Shown: piece by piece, positions 46,038-54,159 of the stretch | How positions within the stretch are numbered: the first letter of the stretch is position 1 | Layout: the number at the start of each line of letters is the position of its first letter | Origin: Streptomyces sp. ITFR-16 | GTDB lineage: Bacteria; Actinomycetota; Actinomycetes; Streptomycetales; Streptomycetaceae | Assembly (NCBI RefSeq): GCF_031844705.1 | Contig: NZ_CP134609.1 | Location: 5,456,001-5,520,000 of the forward strand | Reading direction: 5' to 3' | DNA length: 64,000 bases | Notes under the pieces: model-generated | Seen by the model: only the letters and a program-made list of their open reading frames with translations | Told to the model about the DNA's origin: nothing | Database searches by the model: none | Program-made: the position numbers and the translations under genes

Positions 46038-47091
46038 CGTCGTCGCCCCTGGCGCCCCCGCCTCCGCCCGTGAACTTGTCGCGGAGCTTTCCGCCCAGGT
46101 CCCCGGCACCGCCCGCTATCCCGCCGACCAGCTTCATCAGCGGGTCCTTGCTGTTGCGCACCGAATCGGCGTAGTGCGAGGCGGACTCCTTGAAGGCGTC
46201 CGTCACCGAGGTGTCCTTGTCCTCGTCGCGCCGGGGGTAGTGGCCGTCCATGATCCGCTGGTAGTCCCGGGTCTCGGACCACTTCTTCAGCTCGGCGGCG
46301 CGCACCGTGGTGAACGGGTGCGAGCGGGGGAGCACGTTGAGGATCTTGAGGACGGAGTCGCGCAGGTCGCCGCTCTTCTCGTACTCGTCGGCCTGGGCGA
46401 GGAAGGCGTCCACATTCATCTCGTGGAGGTGATTGCCGCCGGCGATCTTCATCAGGCCGCGCATCGAGGCCTGGAGGTCCTGGCCCACCAGCAGCCCGGC
46501 CCGGTCCGCGGACAGCTCCGACTTGCGGAACCACTCGCGCAGCGCGGTGACGATCGCCATGATCGCCACGTTGCCGAGGGGGATCCAGGCGACCTTGAGG
46601 GCGAGATTGGTGAGGAAGAGCAGGATCGTGCGGTACACGGCGTGGCCGGACAGGGCGTGTCCCACCTCGTGGCCGACGACGGCCCGCATCTCCTCCTCGT
46701 CGAGCAGCTCGACCAGCCCCGTGGTCACCACGATGATCGGCTCGTCCAGCCCGATGCACATGGCGTTGGGCTGCGGGTCCTGGTTGACGTACATCGGCGG
46801 GACCTTCTCCAGGTCCAGGATGTAACACGCGTCCCGCAGCATGTCGTTGAGGTGGGCGAACTGGGCGTCGCTCACCCGGACGGAGTCCGACAGGAAGAGC
46901 AGTCGCAGACTGCGCTCCGGGAGCAGTCCGCTCAACGCCTTGAAGACGGTGTCGAAGCCGGTCAGCTTGCGCAGCGCGACCAGCGCGGAGCGGTCCGCCG
47001 GGTGTTCGTAGGCCCGGGAGGAGATTCCCGGGAAACGCCTGCGCTGCCTGCTCGGCACGTGCTCGTGGCTCTCGTGGCTGCCATCGGTCAT
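45970..47091 (-). CDS. M48-family zinc metallopeptidase
   Basis: A membrane-associated zinc protease of the HtpX/Ste24 superfamily. The 373 residues contain the zinc motif H141-E-V-G-H145 in VVGHEVGHALSGH and the third ligand Glu192 in SELSADRAG. Hydrophobic segments lie at about 153-170 and 172-184. The segment LPRSHPFTTVRAAELKKW follows the fold order of the family. The Gly/Asp-rich tail is probably disordered. Relatives degrade damaged membrane proteins. The ATG has AGGGGGAG 5 bases upstream, and TAGGCT on this strand (47143-47148) may be its -10. Its 3' end overlaps the convergent gene by 68 bases. Confidence 0.92.
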   Translation of the reverse strand: MTDGSHESHEHVPSRQRRRFPGISSRAYEHPADRSALVALRKLTGFDTVFKALSGLLPERSLRLLFLSDSVRVSDAQFAHLNDMLRDACYILDLEKVPPMYVNQDPQPNAMCIGLDEPIIVVTTGLVELLDEEEMRAVVGHEVGHALSGHAVYRTILLFLTNLALKVAWIPLGNVAIMAIVTALREWFRKSELSADRAGLLVGQDLQASMRGLMKIAGGNHLHEMNVDAFLAQADEYEKSGDLRDSVLKILNVLPRSHPFTTVRAAELKKWSETRDYQRIMDGHYPRRDEDKDTSVTDAFKESASHYADSVRNSKDPLMKLVGGIAGGAGDLGGKLRDKFTGGGGGARGDDATGSQDSPGTEEGPQEPGTAGS

Positions 47092-47202
47092 GGATGCTCC
47101 CCCTGTTTCGTACGAGACGACGCTCGCCCCCCTGACAAACCCAGCCTAGGTGCTGGGGCTACGGTGTGCGGGGGGCTGTGGACAACTGAGGAGACGCCCG
47201 AC

Positions 47203-47355
47203 ATGCCGCACACCGTTGCTCTGCTCGCCGCCGCATCCGACGGTCAGGGACCCGGCAACACGCTCCGCATCGTGCTGCTCGCCTCCCTCGTCGGGGCGGC
47301 GCTGCTCGCCTGGTTCCTGCTGCGTGGATACCGCAACGACGACCACAACGACTGA
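47203..47355 (+). CDS. 50-residue single-pass membrane protein
   Basis: A small protein: a short N-terminus (MPHTVALLAAASDGQGPGN), one span (TLRIVLLASLVGAALLAWFLL) and a charged end RGYRNDDHND. The ATG has GAGGAG about 9 bases upstream, and TACGGT at 47160-47165 could be its -10 element. Although tiny, the clear ribosome site and coherent topology support it. Function is unknown. It is followed by another tiny membrane protein and then nadD. Confidence 0.72.
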   Translation: MPHTVALLAAASDGQGPGNTLRIVLLASLVGAALLAWFLLRGYRNDDHND

Positions 47356-47439
47356 GTCGGCGTGAGCGTGCCCGGGGCGCCCGCATACGATGTCCGCGAC
47401 GTCTTCCCTCCGACTCCCGATCGATAGGTCCTGCCGAAG

Positions 47440-47601
47440 ATGAGCCTCACGAGCACCGCACACCAGCTGGTCACCGTCGCCGCCGAGGGCGAGCACGGCG
47501 GCAACCACGAAAGCCTCAGCCCCTACCTCACCGGTGGCGGTGCGTTTGTCGCGCTTCTCCTCCTTCTGTGGATCACCACCCGCTTCAACCGCGACCGCTG
47601 A
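47440..47601 (+). CDS. 53-residue single-pass membrane protein
   Basis: A small protein with a soluble N-terminus (MSLTSTAHQLVTVAAEGEHGG), one span near the C-terminus (FVALLLLLWITTRF) and a basic end NRDR, suggesting the N-terminus is outside. The ATG at 47440 is preceded by GAAG and by TAGGTC, which could act as -10. I recall similar short ORFs upstream of nadD in other Streptomyces. No function is known. Confidence 0.72.
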   Translation: MSLTSTAHQLVTVAAEGEHGGNHESLSPYLTGGGAFVALLLLLWITTRFNRDR

Positions 47602-47625
47602 GGCCGAGGCGTACAGCTGTGCCAG

Positions 47626-47639
47626 TAGGCTCTGCACGC
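47626..47639 (+). promoter_or_regulatory. -10 element of nadD, near-leaderless
   Basis: TAGGCT at 47626-47631 ends 8 bases before the ATG of nadD. No ribosome site is present. Confidence 0.55.
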
Positions 47640-48257
47640 ATGGGAGAGCAGGAAGTGCCTACCGGCCGTGGAAAGCGCCGCCTCGGCGTGATGGGCGGGA
47701 CGTTTGACCCGATTCATCATGGACACCTGGTGGCGGCCAGTGAAGTGGCCGCCCAGTTCCACCTCGACGAGGTGATCTTCGTTCCGACCGGGCAGCCGTG
47801 GCAGAAGAGCCACAAGCAGGTCTCCCCGGCCGAGGACCGTTATCTGATGACGGTCATCGCGACGGCGTCCAACCCGCAGTTCTCGGTCAGCCGCAGCGAC
47901 ATCGACCGCAACGGTCCCACGTACACGATCGACACCCTGCGGGACCTGCGCGCGGTCCACGGTGACGCGGACCTCTTCTTCATCACGGGCGCCGACGCGC
48001 TCTCCCAGATCCTCACCTGGCGCGACGCCGACGAGCTGTTCTCGCTGTCCCACTTCATCGGTGTGACCCGGCCGGGGCACGTGCTCACGGACGACGGGCT
48101 GCCGGAGGGGGGCGTCTCCCTGGTGGAGGTGCCCGCGCTCGCGATCTCCTCCACGGACTGCCGCGGGAGGGTCGCCCAGGGAGATCCGGTCTGGTACCTG
48201 GTTCCGGACGGTGTGGTCCGCTACATCGACAAGCGCCAGCTGTACCGCGGCGAATGA
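47640..48257 (+). CDS. nadD: nicotinate-nucleotide adenylyltransferase
   Basis: Adenylates nicotinate mononucleotide to deamido-NAD, late in NAD synthesis. The 205 residues have GVMGGTFDPIHHGHLV with the nucleotidyltransferase HxGH motif and the C-terminal ISST motif (ALAISSTDCRGRVAQG). The ATG at 47640 gives a 15-residue tail before the fold; the -10 box 8 bases upstream suggests this start. The LCP-like gene, rsfS and a phosphatase follow in the same direction. Confidence 0.95.
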   Translation: MGEQEVPTGRGKRRLGVMGGTFDPIHHGHLVAASEVAAQFHLDEVIFVPTGQPWQKSHKQVSPAEDRYLMTVIATASNPQFSVSRSDIDRNGPTYTIDTLRDLRAVHGDADLFFITGADALSQILTWRDADELFSLSHFIGVTRPGHVLTDDGLPEGGVSLVEVPALAISSTDCRGRVAQGDPVWYLVPDGVVRYIDKRQLYRGE

Positions 48258-48276
48258 GCCACGGAGAGGGGCACCG

Positions 48277-50040
48277 GTGAACGACCGACAGAATCCGTAC
48301 GACCCGTACTACCAGCAGCCGCAGATCGTCGGCTACGACGAGTACGGGCAGCCGGTGTACCAGCAGCCCGGTCAGCAGCAGTCCGGTCAGCAGCAGTACG
48401 ACCCGTACGCACAGCAGCAACAGCAACAACAGCAGGGCCAGCAGTCCCACCAGCAAGGTCAGCAGGGCCAGCACGGCGGCCAGGGTTACGGCTACGACCC
48501 GTACGCCCAGCAGCAGCCCCCCGCCCCGCCCCCGCAGCAGTACGACCCGTACGCCGGTCAGCAGCACCAGCAGCAGCCTCAGCAGGGGTACGGATACGGA
48601 TACGACGGGTACGGCTACGACACGGGGCAGCAGCCCGCCGCCGTCGACACGACCCAGCAGTGGAACATCCCGCAGCAGGCCCCGCCCCCGCCCCCCGCTC
48701 CTGCCCCCGCACCGCCGGAGCCCGCGGCCCCCGCAGGGGAGCCGGACGCCGAGGCGGCCGTCCCCGGGCAGCGGCGCGGCGACCGGGACTACCGCACCGA
48801 GCAGTTCTCCTTCATCGAGGAGCCCGACGAGGACTCCGAAGACGTCATCGACTGGCTCAAGTTCACCGAGAGCCGCAGCGAGCGCCGTGAGGAGGCGCGC
48901 CGGCGCGGCCGCAACCGGCTGGTCGCGCTGGTCGTCGTGGCGGTCCTGGCCGTGGTCGGCGGTGTCGGCTACCTGTGGTCCGCCGGCAAGATCCCCGGCC
49001 TGTCCGGCGGGGAGAAGGAGAACACCGCGACGACCGGTCCGCAGCGCCGGGACGTGATCGTGGTCCACCTCCACAACACCAAGGGCGGCGGCACGTCCAC
49101 GGCCCTGCTCGTCGACAACGTCACCACCAAGCAGGGGACCACGGTCCTGCTGCCCAACTCGCTCGCCGTCGCCGACGAGGACGGGGTCACGACCACGCTC
49201 GGCAAGTCGGTCGAGGACGACGGCACCTCCGGGACCCGGGAGTCCATCGACACCCTGCTCGGCACCGACATCAGTGGCACCTGGCGGCTCGACACCCCGT
49301 ACCTGGAGAACCTCGTCGACCTGGTCGGCAACATCGAGGTGGACACCGACACCGATGTGCCCGACCCCAAGAAGGGCGCCGGGCCCCTGGTCAAGAAGGG
49401 CGAGGCGCAGACGCTCAGCGGTCCGATGGCCGTCGCGTACGCCACGTACCGGGGCCCCGACGAGGCCGAGACCAAGCAGCTGATGCGCTTCGGCCAGGTC
49501 ATGCGCGGGGTGCTGCGGAAGATCTCGGACGACCCGAAGGCCGCGACGGTCACCGTGCAGACGCTGGCCCAGATCCTCGACCCGTCGCTGCCCGAGAAGG
49601 ACCTCGGCGCCTCGCTGGCGAAGCTCGCCGAGCACGCCAAGGTCGGCGACTACAAGACGGCGGTGCTGCCGGTCCAGGACGACGGCACCCTCACCGACGC
49701 GGCCACCGAGAGCGTCGTCAAGGACATCCTCGGCGGCACCGTCAAGGCGCCGGACGCGGACGCGGCCGTACGGGTCGGCGTCAAGAACGGCACGGGCAGC
49801 GACCGGGGCACGGAGTCGGCCCGGATCAAGCTGGTCAACGGCGGCTTCGCCTACGTCGGCGGCGGGAAGTCCGGGACGGTGGCCTCCTCGCAGGTCGTCT
49901 ACGCCGACGCGCCGGGCAAGGAGAAGGCGACCCAGGTCGCCAAGACCCTCGGACTGCCGACGAGCGCGGTGAAGAAGGGCAAGCCGGCCGGGAACGCGGA
50001 CGTGTCGGTCGTCCTCGGCCAGGACTACAAGATCGAGTAG
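48277..50040 (+). CDS. LCP/LytR-C-type membrane protein with Tyr/Gln/Pro-rich tail
   Basis: A 587-residue bitopic protein. Residues 1-165 are repeats such as YDPYAQQQ and QQYDPYAG, in the cytoplasm. One span follows at about 214-233. The external part resembles a LytR-CpsA-Psr domain (about 255-440) plus a LytR_C domain (about 490-587, VRVGVKNGTGSDRGTESARIKLVNGGF). LCP enzymes attach wall polymers to peptidoglycan, but here the usual catalytic Asp/Arg residues (as in the GSDxR and RSDT segments) are not seen; HLHNTKGGGTSTALLVDN stands in their place. It may therefore be a non-catalytic partner. The GTG has GGAGAGGGG upstream. It is 19 bases after nadD. Confidence 0.85.
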   Translation: MNDRQNPYDPYYQQPQIVGYDEYGQPVYQQPGQQQSGQQQYDPYAQQQQQQQQGQQSHQQGQQGQHGGQGYGYDPYAQQQPPAPPPQQYDPYAGQQHQQQPQQGYGYGYDGYGYDTGQQPAAVDTTQQWNIPQQAPPPPPAPAPAPPEPAAPAGEPDAEAAVPGQRRGDRDYRTEQFSFIEEPDEDSEDVIDWLKFTESRSERREEARRRGRNRLVALVVVAVLAVVGGVGYLWSAGKIPGLSGGEKENTATTGPQRRDVIVVHLHNTKGGGTSTALLVDNVTTKQGTTVLLPNSLAVADEDGVTTTLGKSVEDDGTSGTRESIDTLLGTDISGTWRLDTPYLENLVDLVGNIEVDTDTDVPDPKKGAGPLVKKGEAQTLSGPMAVAYATYRGPDEAETKQLMRFGQVMRGVLRKISDDPKAATVTVQTLAQILDPSLPEKDLGASLAKLAEHAKVGDYKTAVLPVQDDGTLTDAATESVVKDILGGTVKAPDADAAVRVGVKNGTGSDRGTESARIKLVNGGFAYVGGGKSGTVASSQVVYADAPGKEKATQVAKTLGLPTSAVKKGKPAGNADVSVVLGQDYKIE

Positions 50041-50061
50041 GCCCGCCGGGCGGTATCGGTA

Positions 50062-50100
50062 CCAGGGGCGGCTTCCGGAGGGTTCGCAGGCCGCCCCTGG
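50062..50100. terminator. terminator after the LCP-like gene
   Basis: CCAGGGGCGGC and its complement form an 11-bp stem with a 17-base loop, 21 bases after the stop codon. Confidence 0.6.
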
Positions 50101-50190
50101 GCCGTCCGGGGCCTCACCGGACACCGCCGTACGGCTCCCGGGCGGCCACGGGAAAACGACTGCGTGGGTTGTCGGCGGTCCGTGAGACCC

Positions 50191-50196
50191 TAGAGG
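50191..50196 (+). promoter_or_regulatory. candidate -10 of rsfS
   Basis: TAGAGG in CCCTAGAGGTC, 29 bases before the rsfS GTG. The short leader includes GAAAG. Confidence 0.35.
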
Positions 50197-50225
50197 TCGA
50201 TCTGACCGCCGACGAAAGCCTGCTT

Positions 50226-50657
50226 GTGACCGCCACGGACCGCTCCATCGAGCTCATCAACGCCGCCGCTCAGGCGGCCGCCGACCGGCTCGCGCACGAC
50301 ATCATCGCGTACGACGTCAGCGACGTGCTGTCGATCACGGACGCCTTCCTGCTGGCCTCGGCCCCCAACGACCGCCAGGTCAAGTCGATCGTCGACGAGA
50401 TCGAGGAGCGGCTCCAGAAGGAGCTCGGCGCCAAGCCGGTCCGCCGCGAGGGCGACCGCGACGCCCGCTGGATCCTCCTCGACTACGTCGACATCGTCAT
50501 CCACGTCCAGCACAGCGAGGAGCGCGTCTTCTACGCGCTGGAGCGCCTGTGGAAGGACTGCCCCGAGATCGCCCTCCCCGAGGACGCCGTGAAGACCCGC
50601 GGCAAGGCCGCGGAGCACGCGGAGCTCAACGGCGGTACGGAAGGTGAGCAGAGCTGA
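50226..50657 (+). CDS. rsfS: ribosome silencing factor
   Basis: Binds L14 on the 50S subunit and blocks subunit joining during starvation. The 143-residue product has the RsfS/Iojap core: DIIAYDVSDVLSITDAFLLASAPNDRQVKSIVDEIEERL, then RREGDRDARWILLDYVDIVIHVQHSEERVFYALERLW. The GTG start has GAAAG about 9 bases upstream. Its stop codon overlaps the start of the phosphatase gene as CTGA, so the two are coupled. nadD upstream is its usual neighbour. Confidence 0.95.
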   Translation: MTATDRSIELINAAAQAAADRLAHDIIAYDVSDVLSITDAFLLASAPNDRQVKSIVDEIEERLQKELGAKPVRREGDRDARWILLDYVDIVIHVQHSEERVFYALERLWKDCPEIALPEDAVKTRGKAAEHAELNGGTEGEQS

Positions 50658-51307
50658 ACGGCACCACGAGCGGCCGGGGCCGCAGGATCGTCCTCTGGCG
50701 TCACGGCCAGACGGCATGGAATCTGGAGCGCAGGTTCCAGGGCTCCACGGACATCGAGCTGACCGAGGCCGGAGTCGGGCAGGCGCGCCGGGCCGCCCGG
50801 CTGCTCGCCGGGCTGAAGCCGGACGCGATCGTCGCCTCCGACCTGCGGCGGGCGGCGGCCACGGCCGGCGAGCTCGCCGCGGTCACCGGACTCGACATCG
50901 CGTACGACCCCGGGCTCCGCGAGACCTACGCGGGCGCCTGGCAGGGCCTCACCCACGAGGAGATCGTGGGGCGCTACGGCGAGCAGTACGCCGCCTGGAA
51001 GCGCGGCGAGCCCGTGCGGCGCGGCGGCGGTGAGCTGGAGACCGAGGTTGCCGACCGGGCCGCCCCCGTCGTGCTCGGCCACGCCGGCAAGCTGCCCGAC
51101 GGCGGCACGCTGGTCGTCGTCAGCCACGGCGGCACCATCCGCACCACCATCGGCCGGCTGCTGGGCCTGGAGGCGCACCACTGGGAAGGGCTCGGCGGGC
51201 TGAGCAACTGCTGCTGGTCCGTGCTGGGCGAGGGCGCGCGCGGCTGGCGCCTGCTGGAGCACAACGCCGGCACCCTGCCCGAACCGGTGCTCGGCGACGA
51301 CGACTGA
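50654..51307 (+). CDS. histidine phosphatase family protein with CTG start
   Basis: A 217-residue phosphoglycerate-mutase-like phosphatase. The catalytic RHG is in IVLWRHGQTAWNLERRFQG, with a second histidine in VVVSHGGTIR. No ATG, GTG or TTG lies between the upstream stop and the RHG motif in this frame. The start must be CTG 50654, which overlaps the rsfS stop as CTGA and has AAGGTGAG 5 bases upstream. Any later start would delete the active site. Family members hydrolyse phospho-sugars, cofactors or phosphoproteins; the substrate cannot be told. It is coupled to rsfS. Confidence 0.92.
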   Translation: MNGTTSGRGRRIVLWRHGQTAWNLERRFQGSTDIELTEAGVGQARRAARLLAGLKPDAIVASDLRRAAATAGELAAVTGLDIAYDPGLRETYAGAWQGLTHEEIVGRYGEQYAAWKRGEPVRRGGGELETEVADRAAPVVLGHAGKLPDGGTLVVVSHGGTIRTTIGRLLGLEAHHWEGLGGLSNCCWSVLGEGARGWRLLEHNAGTLPEPVLGDDD

Positions 51308-51358
51308 CCGGGCCTGCGCACGGCGCCCGGGAGGCTTCTTCGGGCGAGGCCGGCCGGA

Positions 51359-51389
51359 TTTCACTTTCCGGCAGGTCACCAGCTAAAGT
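51359..51389 (+). promoter_or_regulatory. candidate promoter of the first tRNA-Ala
   Basis: TTTCAC and TAAAGT (51384-51389) separated by 19 bases, 46 bases before the tRNA. Confidence 0.45.
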
Positions 51390-51435
51390 TCTTCTTGTTC
51401 GCAGCGCGGAAACGCAGGGAAACACAGCGGACAGC

Positions 51436-51508
51436 GGGGCTATAGCTCAGTTGGTAGAGCGCCTGCATGGCATGCAGGAGGTCAGGAGTTCAATTCTCCT
51501 TAGCTCCA
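51436..51508 (+). tRNA. tRNA-Ala (anticodon GGC), copy 1
   Basis: A 73-base cloverleaf: acceptor GGGGCTA/TAGCTCC with the G3-U70 pair that defines alanine tRNA, D stem GCTC/GAGC, anticodon stem CCTGC/GCAGG with loop ATGGCAT (GGC at 51469-51471), T stem AGGAG/CTCCT, and discriminator A. CCA is not encoded. An identical gene lies at 54607. Confidence 0.97.
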
Positions 51509-51513
51509 CAGTC

Positions 51514-51546
51514 AAGATCCCGTCCTCGGTCAGAGGGCGGGATCTT
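51514..51546. terminator. terminator after tRNA-Ala copy 1
   Basis: AAGATCCCGTCCTC and GAGGGCGGGATCTT form a stem with one internal mismatch and a five-base loop. The stop codon of the opposing regulator gene lies inside it, at 51530-51532. Confidence 0.75.
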
Positions 51547-52501
51547 CGTCGTGTGGCGCCGCTCCCGTCCCGTCCTTCTTCTCTCTTCGCCGGGCGCGCA
51601 GCGAAGTCATCAGCTCCCGGCTCTCCCCGTCGGCCGGTGTGTACGCGACGATCCGGCACTCCGGCAGCCCGTTGACGGACAGCGAGACCGACGTCATCCG
51701 GATCTCCTGCGGCACCGCCCGGGCCCGGAAGGCCTTCACCCGGCGCCCCGGCGGAGCGACATCCCCGCTGCGCCACAGCTGGGCGAAGTACGGGCTGGCC
51801 GCCGACAGCTCCTCGATGAACGACTCCCAGGCGGGCTCGCCCGTATGGCGTCCGTAGCCGCTGCGCAGCGTCGCCACCATGAGCGGCAGCTCCTGGTCGC
51901 GGTGGACGACGGGGCAGAGCTCCTCCGAGGACGTGAACAGCGTCCACAGCACATTGCGGGGCCCGGACTCCGTCGTGACGGGCACGTCGAAGAGATCGCG
52001 GTACGCCGCGTTGGTCGCCAGCACGTCGTAGCGCGGGTTGTAGACGACCGCCGGATGCGGGTCGAGCGCGTCGATGAGGCCCTGGATCTCCTCGCCGACC
52101 TCCAGGGTGTCGGACTGCCTGCCGGGCAGGAACGCCACGCCCGCCAGCTGGTAGAGGTGCTCCCGCTCCGAAGGTTCGAGCCGCAGGGTCCGCGCCACCG
52201 CGTCCAGGACCTGAGGGGAGGCGTTGATCGGGCGGCCCTGCTCCAGCCAGGTGTACCAGGTGACACCGACCCCCGAGAGCTGGGCGACCTCCTCGCGGCG
52301 CAGGCCCGGCGTGCGCCGCCGGAACCCCGGCGGCATCCCCACGTCGGCGGGGGTCACCCGCGCCCGGCGGCTGCGCAGGAACGCGGCGAGCTCCGGCCGC
52401 CGGCCGCGCTGTGTCCCGGCCCCGCGCCCGCCCGCCCGTTGCTCCCGCGCCGGGTGCTCCGGCCGTGTCTGCTCCCCGGCTGTCCGCTGCTGTGCCGTCA
52501 C
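51530..52501 (-). CDS. Xre-family regulator with MmyB-like ligand domain
   Basis: A 323-residue transcription factor. A helix-turn-helix of the Xre/Cro type is at about 63-110 (RRTPGLRREEVAQLSGVGVTWYTWLEQGRPINAS), followed by the MmyB-type PAS-like ligand-binding domain (about 135-290, with VVYNPRYDVLATNAAYRDLF). The first 30 residues and the last 25 are disordered. GTG 52501 is chosen because GGAGGG lies 9 bases upstream; GTG 52510 directly abuts that site. It diverges from an exporter gene 100 or so bases away and is likely its regulator. Related proteins in Streptomyces often control a divergent transporter or dehydrogenase. Confidence 0.9.
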   Translation of the reverse strand: MTAQQRTAGEQTRPEHPAREQRAGGRGAGTQRGRRPELAAFLRSRRARVTPADVGMPPGFRRRTPGLRREEVAQLSGVGVTWYTWLEQGRPINASPQVLDAVARTLRLEPSEREHLYQLAGVAFLPGRQSDTLEVGEEIQGLIDALDPHPAVVYNPRYDVLATNAAYRDLFDVPVTTESGPRNVLWTLFTSSEELCPVVHRDQELPLMVATLRSGYGRHTGEPAWESFIEELSAASPYFAQLWRSGDVAPPGRRVKAFRARAVPQEIRMTSVSLSVNGLPECRIVAYTPADGESRELMTSLRARRREKKDGTGAAPHDEDPAL

Positions 52502-52539
52502 CCTCGTCACCCCTCCATCGTCGGCGCTCCCGCCGGGCG

Positions 52540-52566
52540 TTGCCAGGTGCTGCCAGTACCAGCATC
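52540..52566. promoter_or_regulatory. candidate operator between regulator and exporter
   Basis: Two TGCCAG boxes start at 52541 and 52551, exactly 10 bp apart. An inverted repeat TGCTG-7-CAGCA overlaps the second. Position between the divergent pair suits the regulator's operator. Confidence 0.4.
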
Positions 52567-52612
52567 AGCGGGCTCTCGTTACCCGTATGCGGGCGGGCGC
52601 AGCGTGGAGGCC

Positions 52613-54088
52613 ATGACCACGACCTCCGGGGCGGTACCCCGTTCCGCCACCAGTAAAGACCCCACCACCGGCAAGGGGCCCGGGCGGCTGCTCGCCGTTG
52701 TCCTCTCGGCCCAGTTCATGGCGATGGTCGACGTCTTCATCGTCAATGTCGCCGCCCCGACGATCCGCTCCGAACTCGGGGCCTCGTCGGCCGGGTTGCA
52801 GCTGGTGGTGGCCGGATACACCGTCGCGTACGCCGTCCTGCTCGTCACCGGGGCGCGGCTCGGCGGGGTGCTCGGGCACGGCCGCGCCCATCTGGCGGGG
52901 CTCGCCCTCTTCACCGCCGCCTCGCTGGCCTGCGGACTGGCCTCGGGGGAGGGGCAGTTGATCGCGTTCCGGGTGATCCAGGGGGCGGGGGCCGCGGTGA
53001 TGATCCCGCAGGTGCTCAGCCTGATCCAGCAGCACTTCACCGGGCCGGCCCGGATCCGGGCCATCGGCGCCTACAGCGCGGTGCTGGCGACCGGGGCGGC
53101 GGCCGGGCAGGTGCTGGGCGGTGTGCTGGTCAGCGCCGACCTGTTCGGGGCGACCTGGCGGCCGGTCTTCCTGGTCAACGTGCCGATCGGGCTGGTCCTG
53201 CTGGTGATCGGCGCCCGGGTGCTGCCGGGCGAGCCGAGGGGCGCGCGGGCCCGGCAGGAGGCGCGGGCGCGCGGATTCGATCCGGCCGGGCTGGTCATGC
53301 TCGCGGCGGGTGTGCTGCTGCTGACCCTTCCGCTGGTGCTCGGGCAGGAGCTGGGCTGGCCGGCCTGGACGTGGATCTGCCTGGCCGCCGCCGCGGTGCT
53401 CTTCGCCGGATTCGCGGTGTACGAGACGCGGCTTGCCGCGCACGGGGGTGCGCCCCTGATCGCGCCGGCCGTCCTTCTCCTTCCCGGCATCTCGCCGGCC
53501 GCCCTGCGCATCCTGCTGGTGATGGCGGTCAACGCGGGCTATCTCTTCATGATGACCCTGCACCTCCAGGGCGGTCTGGGGTACTCGGCGCTGCGCGCCG
53601 GGCTGATGTTCGCGCCGAGCGCGCTGGTCTTCGGCGCGGCCGGACTGACCTGGCGGCAGTGGCCCGCCCGGTGGCAGCGCGGGCTGATCCCCGGCGGTTT
53701 CGTGCTGGTGGCGGCCGGCGCGGTGATGATCGGTCTTGCGCTGCGGGACGGCGGCGACGGCGGGGCCCTGCTGTACGCGGGCTTCGTGGTGATGGGCACC
53801 GGCATGGCTCTGGGGTTCAGCCCCACTCTCGCGGGTGCCCTGGCGAACGTACGGCCGCAGGACGCCGCCGACGCGAGCGGTGTGCTGATGACCGTGACCC
53901 AGCTCGGCCAGGTGATCGGCGTCGCCGCGTTCGGCACGCTCTACCTCAACCGCCTTGATACGCCGGGGGCGCAGGGGTCGGGAGAGGCGCTGTGGGTCTG
54001 TACGCTCGCGCTCGCCGCGGCCGCGTGCGCGGGCGTGCTCGCGGGGCTCGTACGGCATCGGCGGCAGGCGGTGACTCCGGCGGGCTGA
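52613..54088 (+). CDS. DHA2-family (EmrB/QacA-type) MFS exporter
   Basis: A 491-residue proton-driven drug exporter with about 14 predicted membrane spans. Family signatures are visible: AQFMAMVDVFIVNVAAPTI in span 1, the motif-A-like LGGVLGHGRAHLAG, VIQGAGAAVMIPQVLSLI in span 4 and GAAAGQVLGGVL in span 5. The ATG has TGGAGG 4 bases upstream. It diverges from the MmyB-type regulator and carries a short hairpin over its stop codon. Its substrate is unknown. The pair lies between two identical tRNA genes and might be an acquired module, but its base composition looks like the host. Confidence 0.92.
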   Translation: MTTTSGAVPRSATSKDPTTGKGPGRLLAVVLSAQFMAMVDVFIVNVAAPTIRSELGASSAGLQLVVAGYTVAYAVLLVTGARLGGVLGHGRAHLAGLALFTAASLACGLASGEGQLIAFRVIQGAGAAVMIPQVLSLIQQHFTGPARIRAIGAYSAVLATGAAAGQVLGGVLVSADLFGATWRPVFLVNVPIGLVLLVIGARVLPGEPRGARARQEARARGFDPAGLVMLAAGVLLLTLPLVLGQELGWPAWTWICLAAAAVLFAGFAVYETRLAAHGGAPLIAPAVLLLPGISPAALRILLVMAVNAGYLFMMTLHLQGGLGYSALRAGLMFAPSALVFGAAGLTWRQWPARWQRGLIPGGFVLVAAGAVMIGLALRDGGDGGALLYAGFVVMGTGMALGFSPTLAGALANVRPQDAADASGVLMTVTQLGQVIGVAAFGTLYLNRLDTPGAQGSGEALWVCTLALAAAACAGVLAGLVRHRRQAVTPAG

Positions 54089-54104
54089 CCCCCTTGCGGG
54101 GTCA
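54086..54104. terminator. short hairpin at the exporter stop codon
   Basis: TGACCCC and GGGGTCA around a five-base loop; the TGA of the exporter is part of the stem. A weak terminator at best. Confidence 0.4.
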
Positions 54105-54159
54105 TGGCAGAATCGGACCGCCGGAGGGGGCGACGGACCGAACGGGAGGGGAGTGCTCG

